IMG/VR virus record: IMGVR_UViG_3300032163_000678
Span: 1 to 34,321 of that record
DNA: 34,321 bases
Strand: one strand, 5' to 3'
Origin: a virus
Under the pieces are notes generated by a model. It was not told where the DNA came from and did no database searches. It saw only the letters and a list, made by a program, of their open reading frames with translations. Positions 1-7,387 of the stretch are shown here, one piece after another. Position 1 is the stretch's first letter, and each line of letters begins with the position of its first letter. Position numbers and translations under genes: made by a program.

Positions 1-681
1 CGCGGACAGCCGACGCCGCTTCGTGCTGCGCCGCTTGTTCGACGTGTGCCGACGACGGCTCACCCGGCGCTTGCGGTTCGCGGACAGCCGGCGACGCTTC
101 ACCGTGCGGCGCTTGTTCGACGTGTGCTTCCGTCGCACGACCCGCCGACGCGGGTTCGCGGACAGACGCCGACGCTTCACCGTGCGGCGCTTGGTGGTCG
201 TGGTGGCCACCGTGGTCTTGCGACGACGGGGGCTCTTCCGGCGGGAGTGGCCGAGGCGAGCAGCCGTCGAATGCCGACGAGGCTCTCCCGGCCAGGTGTT
301 GGCGCGATGCCGATTGGTCCGATGGATGGCCTTGCGGATGCGCGAGCGCGCAGCTGCAATCCTGCTTGCGTGGGTCATTCTGGCTCCGTTGGGTTGCTGT
401 TGCTGTGCCTCGCGCATTCGGTGCGCGAACTTTGTGCGGTCCGCCCGAGTCAGCTCGTGCGCCCGCTGGATCCGTGCCTCCCGGGAGAGGCCGTTCATCG
501 CCTGCTTGGCGGACCGGTAGGAGCCGCGGCCGTTGATCGCCGCGATGGCGGTCACTCCGCCGTTCCGGTTCATGCGCTTCGGAGAGGGAGAGCCGGCGCG
601 GCTTCGCGGGGGATTCGCGTAGCCGTAGCTCTTCACGTCCTTGGGCGTGATCCGAAACGCTTTACCAATCACTCCGGCCAT
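1..681 (-). CDS. Arg/Lys-rich tandem-repeat protein, C-terminus cut by window edge
   Basis: The minus-strand frame is open from an ATG at 681 to the window edge (227 codons seen, no stop). A GGAGGA ribosome site lies about 8 bases before this ATG. The first ~140 residues are mixed and mildly basic. From about residue 145 the chain becomes extremely basic, with a 26-residue unit (KRRTVKRRRLSAN followed by a basic half ending in HTSN) seen twice, then a third partial copy running off the edge. This is visible as 78-bp repeats in bases 1-190. Such composition is known from histone H1-like tails, protamines and virion core proteins that neutralise DNA, so nucleic-acid binding or genome condensation is my inference; no family is recognised. 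It lies beyond the terminator of the late operon and has its own candidate promoter. Opposite-strand open frames here are shadows of the repeats. Confidence 0.7.
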   Translation of the reverse strand, partial: MAGVIGKAFRITPKDVKSYGYANPPRSRAGSPSPKRMNRNGGVTAIAAINGRGSYRSAKQAMNGLSREARIQRAHELTRADRTKFAHRMREAQQQQPNGARMTHASRIAAARSRIRKAIHRTNRHRANTWPGEPRRHSTAARLGHSRRKSPRRRKTTVATTTTKRRTVKRRRLSANPRRRVVRRKHTSNKRRTVKRRRLSANRKRRVSRRRHTSNKRRSTKRRRLSA

Positions 682-756
682 CTTCGGGCATTCCTCCGCG
701 CTCTCGCGGGTGACGCCCAGCGGACCGAAGCCACTGAGTTACCTGTACGGTGAAGC

Positions 757-786
757 CATAAAAGCAGGCTCAACCCGAACGGTCAA
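757..786 (-). promoter_or_regulatory. Candidate promoter for the Arg-rich repeat gene
   Basis: A minus-strand TTGACC (786-781) is followed after 18 bp by TTTATG (762-757). The -35 box is identical to those of the divergent promoters at 26.3-26.5 kb, but the -10 box is poorer. It sits between the late-operon terminator and the start codon at 681, which supports a separate transcript. The -10 is uncertain. Confidence 0.35.
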
Positions 787-795
787 CGAATCTGC

Positions 796-842
796 AACAA
801 AAAAGAACAGGGGCCGCCCGAGGGATCTCCCCGAGCGGCCCC
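796..842 (-). terminator. Rho-independent terminator of the late operon
   Basis: On the minus strand a strong GC-rich hairpin (outer 8-bp stem GGGGCCGC/GCGGCCCC at 842-835 and 817-810, inner stem with two mismatches) is followed at once by a T-rich tract (GTTCTTTTTTG). It lies 32 bases past the stop of the last late gene (874). This is the clearest terminator in the window. Confidence 0.85.
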
Positions 843-873
843 GACCCGGCCGCCGAAGCAGAACGGGGGGGGG

Positions 874-1284
874 CTACTTGCGCAGCACCAGCCAGCCGAT
901 GGCGAGCGCCGCCGCTCCGGCGATCAGCCAGGTCGTGCGGTTGGTCGAGGCGACCTCCGGGTTCATCGCCGCTTCGTTCGGAGCGATCACCATCGGGCTG
1001 TCGGGCATCGGCGGGGGAGGGATCGGAGCGCTCCCGCTCATCACGATGCGCTGGCAGTCCGCGAGCACTTCCTTGGAAGCGGCCGTTTTCAGGCTCGCGC
1101 GCTTCGCGTTGACGCACATCCGGAACGCCGCGGCTTGCGTCTCGGTCATCGCTCGCGTGTACCCCATGGTCCAGTAAATGTCGTGCAGCACCGGAGGCGC
1201 CGTCGCGCCGAGCCCGGCAAAGCCCACCGACGGGGGACCGAGCGGAGGCAGTCTGCGGGGCGTTGCGTAGGTGACGTAGGCCAT
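874..1284 (-). CDS. Small tail-anchored late protein, begins MAYV
   Basis: 136 residues. ATG at 1284 is chosen because GGAAGGA lies about 9 bases upstream; an in-frame extension to 1365 lacks a good site. The N-terminus has the FAGLG motif shared by many neighbours. A middle stretch has two Cys (in FRMCVNAKR and LADCQRIV) that could form a disulfide, then a proline-rich linker. The C-terminus is one hydrophobic helix (TTWLIAGAAALAIGWLVL) ending in RK. I infer a single-pass membrane protein of the virion or entry machinery. It is the last gene of the late operon: its stop is followed by a run of nine C (minus strand) and the terminator. No family recognised. Confidence 0.75.
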   Translation of the reverse strand: MAYVTYATPRRLPPLGPPSVGFAGLGATAPPVLHDIYWTMGYTRAMTETQAAAFRMCVNAKRASLKTAASKEVLADCQRIVMSGSAPIPPPPMPDSPMVIAPNEAAMNPEVASTNRTTWLIAGAAALAIGWLVLRK

Positions 1285-1331
1285 GGGGGTGAGTCCTTCC
1301 AAGCAATCGTGCGCGTACCAGCCAGGAGTCG

Positions 1332-2597
1332 TCAACTTTTCCGCTTGCGACGAGTCAGCCACCACGTGGCTCCGACCGCGGCGACCGCGGTACCAGCCCA
1401 GAGCAGCGTGCGCGAGGACTCCCGCGCGGCGGCCTGTTTAGCGGCTAGCGCGGCGGCCTGTTTAGCGGCTAGCGCCGCAGCGTACGCCACCAGGTCCGCA
1501 TTTCGCTTTGCTTCGACCGCCTTCGCGTACGCCACCAGGTCGGCGTTCTGCTGCGCGCACGTGGGCTTCTTGCCGCAGCTCGCCAGCTTCGCGCAGAACG
1601 CCTTCCATACCTCCGGCGATACGTTCTTCGGGACTCCGGATGTGCTGCAAAGGGCCCCGACCAGGGCTGTCTCGTTCTCCCAGCATCCTTTCGGCGCAAG
1701 CTGCGCGCACGTCATCGCCGAAGCGAGATAGATGATTTGGTTTGGTGTAGGGATCCTACCTTTGACCCCTCGAACAACAGCAGCGGTGATCACCGCCATC
1801 GATGCCCGCTCAAGCTCATCGATCCACCAAAACGACTGCTCTTTGAACCCCTTCTCGATCTCGACCTTCTTCGCCAGGTCGTTGACGCCGATCCTCGCGA
1901 TGTACGGTGGCAGGTAATCGAGGTGCCACTCGAACTTCCCCTGCACCGGCATACCAGGAGTACCTGAGTCGCACAGGTAGCTGACGTAGTCGCGACCCTG
2001 CAGACGCCAGGCAGTGTACTCGTCCAGAGGCAGACCAGCGTCTCGGAGTTGCGACAACGCCCACTCGATGTCGTACACGCCCGGAGCGATCTCGCTCAGA
2101 GATGTCACCATGGACGCCAGTACGCTCTTCAGCGCGGTGAAGCGCATGCAGTCCAGCGTCTGGTTCGCGTAGTAGAGGTCCCAGTACTCCTTCTGGAGAG
2201 GAGTCATCTGCGCGTAGCTCGCCACGTACTCCGCTGCGCTGATTCTGATCGGCGGCTTCGGCTTCTTTCCGCCGAACAATTTCACGAAGAATTTTCCGAC
2301 CGACTTGATCCCATCTTTGACGGGGCCGTACAGCTCGCCTGCGAGCCAGGCACAGGCTGGAGCAGCAGCAGCGCCGACACCGGTAGCCGCGCATCCAGCG
2401 GCTGCGCCGGCCTGCGCCGCCGACTTCATGTACTTGTCCGTCTCGGCCTCGATCGTCTTCTCGGCGGCCTTGAGGGGGTCCTTCAACTCTTTCTTGTAAG
2501 AGTTGTACGACTCCTTTGTTGCCTGGAAATCCGCATCCGGAGCGGAAGCGGCGTCAGCGCCAAGCGCGGACAGTCTGTGGACCGAAACGTACGCCAC
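1332..2597 (-). CDS. Tail-anchored late protein with AYAAA repeats
   Basis: 421 residues, GTG start with GGGTGAG just upstream, 4 bases after the previous stop. It begins MAYV like two other late genes. Residues ~70-100 are Ala/Gly-rich and hydrophobic, followed by a Lys-rich stretch (KFFVKLFGGKKPK). The middle is globular; residues ~300-360 hold seven to eight Cys. It then has repeats of the type NADLVAYAAALAAKQ and a final membrane helix (TLLWAGTAVAAVGATWWL) with tail TRRKRKS. The Cys block plus AYAAA repeats also occur in the gene at 11186-12328, so the two are partial paralogs. Role unknown; inferred membrane-anchored virion or entry protein whose repeats may form a helical stalk. Confidence 0.8.
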   Translation of the reverse strand: MAYVSVHRLSALGADAASAPDADFQATKESYNSYKKELKDPLKAAEKTIEAETDKYMKSAAQAGAAAGCAATGVGAAAAPACAWLAGELYGPVKDGIKSVGKFFVKLFGGKKPKPPIRISAAEYVASYAQMTPLQKEYWDLYYANQTLDCMRFTALKSVLASMVTSLSEIAPGVYDIEWALSQLRDAGLPLDEYTAWRLQGRDYVSYLCDSGTPGMPVQGKFEWHLDYLPPYIARIGVNDLAKKVEIEKGFKEQSFWWIDELERASMAVITAAVVRGVKGRIPTPNQIIYLASAMTCAQLAPKGCWENETALVGALCSTSGVPKNVSPEVWKAFCAKLASCGKKPTCAQQNADLVAYAKAVEAKRNADLVAYAAALAAKQAAALAAKQAAARESSRTLLWAGTAVAAVGATWWLTRRKRKS

Positions 2598-2601
2598 GCG
2601 C

Positions 2602-3210
2602 TCACCCTACGATTCCGTCTTTTTCGACGTCCAGGATCTCTCCCGTGATGATGCAGCACGGGCCTTCGGTCTCCGTGTAGACGAACAGGAACGTCTTGCC
2701 CGTGCCCGGATGCACACCGGCGCCCAGCATCGCCTTCGCGATGTCGACCTGGTAGTGCACGGGCTCGCCCCGACAGTAGAGCGTCGCCTGGATGCCGAGG
2801 ATCGGCGCCAGCTCGGCGAAGCGCTTCGGGAGCGGCCCGTCCAGGTCGACGACCTCGCCGCGGTCCACCGCCAGCCTGTCTTCGGTCTGATGGTAGTCGC
2901 GCAGGAACGAATCGCGCACCAGGAGCTGCTGCGGCCCCTCGGCGCGGTGCTTGTAGTCGATGAAGTGGTCGCGGCGCTTCTGCCACTTCTCGCTGGCGTA
3001 CATCACGGCGTTGCACTCACCCACGCGCCGCATCGTGTGCGGCCAGTTCCAGCGAAGATCGGTCTCCTTCTCGATTGGGCGGTCCATGAACGCCTCGCGG
3101 ATCCGCTTCGCGGACTCGAACGAGCCGTCATCGTGCGTCGGGGCGACCACCCCTGTCACGCGGGAGTGACCGGAATGGCCCCGGTTCGGGACGTAGTCGT
3201 ACCGCCTCAT
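2602..3210 (-). CDS. Late-operon protein of unknown function, 202 aa
   Basis: ATG at 3210 overlaps the upstream stop (ATGA). The protein is soluble-looking, mixed alpha/beta, with no signal peptide or membrane helix, unlike most neighbours. The C-terminal half carries a run that looks like a compact beta domain (VHYQVDIAKAMLG, then GTGKTFLFVYTE and CCIITGEIL). The GTGKT string resembles a P-loop but lacks the normal preceding spacing and a Walker B, so I do not call it an ATPase. Function unknown; its position suggests a structural or assembly role. Confidence 0.75.
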   Translation of the reverse strand: MRRYDYVPNRGHSGHSRVTGVVAPTHDDGSFESAKRIREAFMDRPIEKETDLRWNWPHTMRRVGECNAVMYASEKWQKRRDHFIDYKHRAEGPQQLLVRDSFLRDYHQTEDRLAVDRGEVVDLDGPLPKRFAELAPILGIQATLYCRGEPVHYQVDIAKAMLGAGVHPGTGKTFLFVYTETEGPCCIITGEILDVEKDGIVG

Positions 3211-3629
3211 GCGGACCCCGTCCGGCTCTGCCACCAGCGCCAGCCGAGCGCATAGAGAGGGACGAGCACCGCGCCGCGCGCGGCGTACGTCTGCACGCGC
3301 TTGCCACGGATGAGCGCGAGCCCCGCGCCCGCGACAGCGCCCACGCCCAAGGCGGTCACCAGCCCGAACGGCGTCGTCGCGTCGAACGTGTAGCCGAGCC
3401 CGGTCAGTCCCGCTCGTGACATCGGCAAGATCGAGCCGCGCGCGATCGGTCCTGAGCCCACGGAGCGGAGAGCGCCCCCGGGCGTGCGGCCGATGTCGGT
3501 GCTCGCGACGCCCAGCGAAGTCCCCACGCCGAGCTTGGGCGTGGGCAGATCGTCGCCCATGCCGAGCCGTTCGGCTGACTCGAAATAGTCGTAGCCGCCC
3601 TTGTCCGGTCGCCAGCGGGAGTAAATCAC
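3207..3629 (-). CDS. Late membrane protein with GMGD motif
   Basis: 140 residues, GTG start overlapping the preceding stop (GTGA). The N-terminal half contains ERLGMGDDLP, the G[LIM]G[DE] motif shared across this operon, then a Gly/Ser-rich region. The C-terminal half has two hydrophobic stretches, LVTALGVGAVAGAGLALI and VLVPLYALGWRWW, separated by a basic segment; the end (QSRTGSA) is less basic than its relatives. Predicted membrane protein of unknown role. Confidence 0.72.
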   Translation of the reverse strand: MIYSRWRPDKGGYDYFESAERLGMGDDLPTPKLGVGTSLGVASTDIGRTPGGALRSVGSGPIARGSILPMSRAGLTGLGYTFDATTPFGLVTALGVGAVAGAGLALIRGKRVQTYAARGAVLVPLYALGWRWWQSRTGSA

Positions 3630-3694
3630 GACTTCTTAGTCCACCTTCCAACCACGATGCCTGCGCCAAACAGTACCACGGTCCAGAGAATCAT
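3626..3694 (-). CDS. 22-residue single-helix membrane peptide
   Basis: ATG at 3694, CAGGTG about 9 bases upstream. The product is almost only one membrane helix (ILWTVVLFGAGIVVG) followed by RWTKKS, so it has the same anchor-plus-basic-tail ending as its larger neighbours. Its stop overlaps the next GTG (GTGA), which supports translation. A longer in-frame extension to 3859 would run through the GGGC repeat and into the glycosyltransferase gene and is unlikely. Confidence 0.5.
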   Translation of the reverse strand: MILWTVVLFGAGIVVGRWTKKS

Positions 3695-3769
3695 CGCCGT
3701 TCGCACCTGAGATTGATCGATGCTGCCGAGCGCCACGACCAGCTGCCCTCCCGGGGCTTGTGAGGGAGA

Positions 3770-3793
3770 GGGCGGGCGGGCGGGCGGGCGGGC
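3770..3793 (+). repeat. Six tandem GGGC units, G-quadruplex candidate
   Basis: Six perfect GGGC units lie in the only sizeable gap (about 105 bases) inside the late operon, between the glycosyltransferase stop and the 22-residue peptide. A further GGG at 3764-3766 adds a seventh G-run. The plus strand (template for the late genes) could fold into a quadruplex; the RNA would carry the C-rich complement. It may be a slippage-prone repeat or a pause site. Confidence 0.6.
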
Positions 3794-3800
3794 GCAAGAC

Positions 3801-4460
3801 TCATGCCGTGCATGAGCCGTTCCTCGCCAGGCACACCTTTGCGGAGTGCACCTGTGCAAACATCTTGACGAACTGCGCCGTCCCCTTCCACCACCCGAAC
3901 TTCGCGTGCTTGTCGTAGATGTTCACGCCGGTCAGCGGGACGAGGCAGACGGTCGAGCCGAGCTTTCCGGCCGTGTGGTTGATCGCCACCTCGATGCTGT
4001 AGCCATTCCAGCAGTCCCACGGGACCTGCGCCAGCACGTCGCGGCGCACGACACGCTCGCCCGTGATGATCGGGGTCGCCCACTGCAGCAGGTTCCGCAT
4101 CGCGCCGTAATCACGGAGCCCGCAGACCATGCCGTATCCCTGACGCGCTACGGAACAGAGCAGGCGAACGTGCTCGGGGCCGAAGTCTTTCAGATCCGCA
4201 TCGACGAACAGGATCGCGTCCGCAGACGGACAGGAGTCGACCGCGGCCTTCATCGCCTGGCCCTTCCCCCGGTTGGGGGACAACCGAAGCACCTCCGCGC
4301 CCGCACGCTCTGCGACGAGCGCGGTGCCGTCAGTAGAACCGTCGTCTACTACCAGCGTGCGGCGGACCGCGCCCGATGCCAGCACCGCGCGCACCACTGC
4401 CTGGATGCGCGGTGCCTCGTTGTGAGCGGGGATGATCGCGTCGATGATCATGGGGCTCAC
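3801..4460 (-). CDS. Family 2-type glycosyltransferase
   Basis: 219 residues. N-terminal GT-A fold motifs are in order: AIIPAHNEA (residues 8-16), VVDDGSTDGT (37-46), RGKGQAMKAA (64-73) and the metal-binding DAD in ILFVDADL (87-89). These match nucleotide-sugar-dependent family 2 transferases of the dolichol-phosphate-mannose-synthase type. No membrane helix is present, so it is probably cytoplasmic or peripheral. Substrate unknown; it could glycosylate virion proteins, modified bases or a host surface polymer. GTG start overlaps the preceding stop (GTGA); an ATG three codons in is possible. Unusual to find embedded in a tight block of tail-anchored virion-like genes. Confidence 0.85.
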   Translation of the reverse strand: MSPMIIDAIIPAHNEAPRIQAVVRAVLASGAVRRTLVVDDGSTDGTALVAERAGAEVLRLSPNRGKGQAMKAAVDSCPSADAILFVDADLKDFGPEHVRLLCSVARQGYGMVCGLRDYGAMRNLLQWATPIITGERVVRRDVLAQVPWDCWNGYSIEVAINHTAGKLGSTVCLVPLTGVNIYDKHAKFGWWKGTAQFVKMFAQVHSAKVCLARNGSCTA

Positions 4461-4690
4461 CCGCCGGTCGGCCGCTTCTTCTTCCAGTCCCGGTACGACC
4501 GCGCCGCGGCCCAGAGCCCGTACCCGGCGAGCGTGGCGTACAGCCAGCGCGGGATCTGGTTTCCGGCCGTGGTCAGATCGCGCCGGAAGTGGCTCGGCTC
4601 CTCACCAGTCGCCACGAACTGGGCGATTGGGAGCGGGAGCATCGACACCGGGGGAAGTGTCGGGACGGTGGCGGGGAGCGTGGCGGCCAT
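4457..4690 (-). CDS. Small tail-anchored protein, 77 aa
   Basis: ATG at 4690, 7 bases after the previous stop; the frame runs further upstream but overlaps the neighbour. A Pro/Thr-rich N-terminal half is followed by one hydrophobic segment (WLYATLAGYGLWAAA) and a basic tail (RDWKKKRPTGG). Same general plan as the other late membrane proteins, without the GLGD motif. Function unknown. Confidence 0.7.
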   Translation of the reverse strand: MAATLPATVPTLPPVSMLPLPIAQFVATGEEPSHFRRDLTTAGNQIPRWLYATLAGYGLWAAARSYRDWKKKRPTGG

Positions 4691-4697
4691 GGGGGGC

Positions 4698-4985
4698 TCA
4701 CTTCCGGAGATGATCGCCCCAGAGCCCGAGCGCGATCGACCCCAGGATGAACACAACGATCATGGTCTTCTGCCCGCCGGTCATCGCGGCCTCACTCACC
4801 TCCGGGCCGCGGAGCGCGCCGGACTGGTAGTACCCCGCGCGGTACGGCGCGCGGTAGTCGTGCACGGAGTGGTAGCTCCGTCCGCGGGGCCAGTGCGTGG
4901 ACACGTCCCCGATGCCCGCGAAGCTAATGTTCGCGGTGTCGAACGGGGCACGAAAGTGAGCGGTGTCGGTGTAGATGCGGTTCAT
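4698..4985 (-). CDS. Small tail-anchored protein with GIGD motif, 95 aa
   Basis: ATG at 4985 overlaps the preceding stop (ATGA). The N-terminal half is Tyr/His/Arg-rich and contains FAGIGDVST. The C-terminus is a single membrane helix (MIVVFILGSIALGLWG) ending DHLRK. Inferred single-pass virion or envelope protein; no family recognised. Confidence 0.75.
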   Translation of the reverse strand: MNRIYTDTAHFRAPFDTANISFAGIGDVSTHWPRGRSYHSVHDYRAPYRAGYYQSGALRGPEVSEAAMTGGQKTMIVVFILGSIALGLWGDHLRK

Positions 4986-5203
4986 TCGGACAGCACTCCA
5001 ATCGCGTCATCGACCTGTGCAGCGAACTTCTTGGTCAGCACGCCCACGCCGTGGAGGTAGGACGTGTCCCACTCTTTCCACGCATCCATGATGTCCTCGG
5101 CGTCTTTCCGGGACTGCTCGGCAGCGCTGCGCAGGCTGACGATCGCCTCACGGCAATCGGTCGCCGCGATGGCGAGGATCTCTTCTGCCTGGTCGCGCGT
5201 CAT
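4982..5203 (-). CDS. Small helical protein, 73 aa
   Basis: ATG at 5203 overlaps the stop of the large repeat protein (ATGA). The product is hydrophilic and predicted to be nearly all helix, with an Ala/Glu-rich first half and a Trp pair (AWKEWDTS). No membrane helix or signal. Possibly a partner or chaperone of the flanking tail-anchored proteins. A longer frame here is a shadow of the upstream gene. Confidence 0.65.
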   Translation of the reverse strand: MTRDQAEEILAIAATDCREAIVSLRSAAEQSRKDAEDIMDAWKEWDTSYLHGVGVLTKKFAAQVDDAIGVLSE

Positions 5204-6903
5204 CCGATGAGGCCCTTCTTCTTCGCGTACCATACCCCGCCCACCGCAGCGGCGGCCAGTAACCCGACACCGAGAGCGCCCATGCCGGCCTGTCTCACCG
5301 GGGGAAGCGGCTGCGGCGAAGCCACCGGGCCCGCTTTCTTCGTGGGCGGCGTCATCTTCGGGCACGAGAGCGCGACGGCATAGGCGTTCGGGCACGAGCG
5401 CGTCGTCCCGGGATCGAACCGGCCGCCGAGCGCGAACAGCGCGCCGCAGGTCGCGGCGTCCCACGTGCCGGTGATCGGGATCGGCTTGTAGCCGGCGCGG
5501 TCGAGCGCCTGGTTCAGCTGGTCCTGGATCAGCATGACCTCGTCCCAGGTCTTGCCGTAGTCGATCACGCACTCGCCCGAGGCATTCAGCGGGGGCAGGC
5601 GCGGATCGCGCTTCGGCGGGGTGACTGCCGGGGGCTTCACCACCACCGGTGTCGCGGCGGGGAGCTTCTCGGGCAGCACCAGGACGATCTTCGAGCAGGC
5701 GGACTTGATCGTGGTGGCCACGAGCAGGCTCGCCAGCGCGGCCGACACCTTGAGCCGGCCCGCGTTCACGTCGACGAGCGTCGCAGACGCGGCGCCGCAG
5801 GTGAGCCCGGTCAGCTTCCCGTCTTCCGGTACCGGCTTGAATCGCCCGGGCACCAGGACCTCGCCGTTCAGGAGCTTCTGGAGCAGCAGCACGTCGGTCG
5901 CCGTCGGGGCCGCGACCGCGGCGGGGGCGACCGTGATCTTGCTCGGGGCCGTCCAGGGGTAGAGCGGATCGCAACCGATCGGCAGCGCGGCCTTGTTGAG
6001 CAGGGCCGCGAGCGGCGCGCTCACCGCGAGCTTGCCGGCCTTGATGTTGCTGATCACGTAGTTCGCGGCGCCGCAGGTCGTCTTGCTGAGCTTGCCGTCA
6101 GTGGGCAGCAGACCCATCCCGCCCGGGCCGAGCACCTCCGCGTTCAGGCCCGCCTGGATGGCCAGAACATCAGTCGTAGTCAGCACCGCTGGGGGCGAGA
6201 CGGGAGGCGGAGCAGACTGTGCCGCGATGATTGCGCGGCAGGCAGTCACCGCCGCCGGGAAGTACTGCGCAAACACGAGCGCAAAATCATCGGCCGGTTC
6301 CGGGTCGGACGGAGCCGCCACGTACGAGCGCTGGAATGCGTCGAGGCCCACGCAAGTGCCCCGGTCGAACACGCCGGTCTCGGCGACCTTCGGCAGGCCG
6401 CGGGCGGCCAGCTCGGCATTCAGCATCTGCTGCCAGCGGCGCGCTTCCGCGCTCGGGACGCCCACCGGAAACGGTAGCGTGGTCGCCGGCTGAGGTGGCG
6501 GGCAGGTCGGCACGACGGGGGCCTTGGTGACGTAGCCGCAGCCCGCGGCGAAGTTCTTGCCGTACGCGGCCAGTAGGCTGGTCAGCTCGGGGCCGATCTT
6601 GCCCTTCGATGCCCACGCGAGCGCGCCGCACACGCTCGGCCCGATCAGACCGTCGACGCCGAGCTTCGTCGTGCACCCGGCGCGCACCAGCTCGACGTTC
6701 ATCAGCTCCTGGAGCTTCTTGACCCGCGCGTCGACCCACCACTGGCCCGGCACGCCCGCGGGCAGGCTCCCGCCCGTGCTCGCGGTAGGCGTGCTGGTCC
6801 GGTCCCACGTGATCACGGGTTCCAGGTTGTCCAGCCACGCAGTCAGATCGGTGTCCCCCAGGGGGCGACCGCGCTTGCTGCCGTTGAAGACGCCGAGGCT
6901 CAT
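5200..6903 (-). CDS. Tail-anchored protein with five peptidoglycan-binding-like repeats
   Basis: 567 residues, ATG one base after the previous stop. It contains about five copies (roughly residues 58-125, 150-225, 243-310, 335-400, 455-520) of a unit like LQxxLNxELxxxG, then DGxLxxxTCGA. Order and spacing match the PG_binding_1 family (three-helix peptidoglycan-binding domain), but the usual T..A becomes TCGA and each unit gains a second Cys about 30-40 residues later, suggesting one disulfide per domain. Pro-rich linkers separate units. The end is QAGM, a membrane helix (LGVGLLAAAAVGGVWY) and AKKKGLIG. I infer an anchored protein that contacts the host wall during entry. A GLGD-like LGDTD lies near the N-terminus. 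Confidence 0.8.
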   Translation of the reverse strand: MSLGVFNGSKRGRPLGDTDLTAWLDNLEPVITWDRTSTPTASTGGSLPAGVPGQWWVDARVKKLQELMNVELVRAGCTTKLGVDGLIGPSVCGALAWASKGKIGPELTSLLAAYGKNFAAGCGYVTKAPVVPTCPPPQPATTLPFPVGVPSAEARRWQQMLNAELAARGLPKVAETGVFDRGTCVGLDAFQRSYVAAPSDPEPADDFALVFAQYFPAAVTACRAIIAAQSAPPPVSPPAVLTTTDVLAIQAGLNAEVLGPGGMGLLPTDGKLSKTTCGAANYVISNIKAGKLAVSAPLAALLNKAALPIGCDPLYPWTAPSKITVAPAAVAAPTATDVLLLQKLLNGEVLVPGRFKPVPEDGKLTGLTCGAASATLVDVNAGRLKVSAALASLLVATTIKSACSKIVLVLPEKLPAATPVVVKPPAVTPPKRDPRLPPLNASGECVIDYGKTWDEVMLIQDQLNQALDRAGYKPIPITGTWDAATCGALFALGGRFDPGTTRSCPNAYAVALSCPKMTPPTKKAGPVASPQPLPPVRQAGMGALGVGLLAAAAVGGVWYAKKKGLIG

Positions 6904-6904
6904 G

Positions 6905-7384
6905 TCAGTGCTTCTTCCTGGCCAGGAGCGCCTGCGTCAGACCGCGCACGTTGAGCAGGTACGCGAGGCCGCCGACGACCGTGATACCGATCCCCCACTT
7001 CGCCCACGTGGGCAACTGGTTCAAGAACGAATCATCGGTCTCCGGAAACTCGCCCTTCGAGGTGATGCGCTTGGTCTTGCCGAACATTTCTTCGGTGGTG
7101 AGCCCGGTGCGCTTGACGGTGTCCGCGGCCTGCTGTTCTGCAGCCGTTGTGGCGTTGGCCGCCAGGAAGGCGTTGCGCCTGTTGCGAGCGGCGTCGTACG
7201 TGTTCGTACTGTAGTTGCGGTCGTACCAGCTGAGCGCGTCGTACCAGCGAAGCCAGTCGTTGTGGAGCTTCTCCGCCGCGCTCGTCTTGAACGGCGTGTT
7301 CATCATGAAGCGATTGATCGCGTCCATGTCCTCGCCCTGGTCTCCCAGCGCGAGCCCAGCAGCTCCGGTCGCAACGTAGGCCAT
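6905..7384 (-). CDS. Tail-anchored helical protein, begins MAYV, 159 aa
   Basis: ATG at 7384, 3 bases after the preceding stop. N-terminus MAYVATGAAGLALGDQ carries a variant of the shared GLGD motif. The body is helical, rich in Asn/Arg/Trp/Tyr (WLRWYDALSWYDR, then YDAARNRRNAFLAANA). The C-terminus has one membrane helix (WGIGITVVGGLAYLLNV) and ends in LLARKKH. Likely single-pass membrane protein of the late set; function unknown. Confidence 0.75.
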   Translation of the reverse strand: MAYVATGAAGLALGDQGEDMDAINRFMMNTPFKTSAAEKLHNDWLRWYDALSWYDRNYSTNTYDAARNRRNAFLAANATTAAEQQAADTVKRTGLTTEEMFGKTKRITSKGEFPETDDSFLNQLPTWAKWGIGITVVGGLAYLLNVRGLTQALLARKKH

Positions 7385-7387
7385 GAC

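Noticed and set aside
1-190. Spaced repeats that could suggest a CRISPR array
   Set aside because: The 78-bp units are contiguous, imperfect and in frame with a coding sequence; there are no unique spacers and no cas genes.
23-753. Plus-strand open frames of 165 and 235 codons at the left edge
   Set aside because: They run opposite the Arg-rich repeat gene, whose minus-strand frame has a ribosome site and regular peptide repeats; the plus frames are shadows of repeated GC-rich codons.
2602-3210. P-loop ATPase call from GTGKT
   Set aside because: No Walker B or flanking strand pattern fits; the string sits in a beta-rich C-terminal segment.
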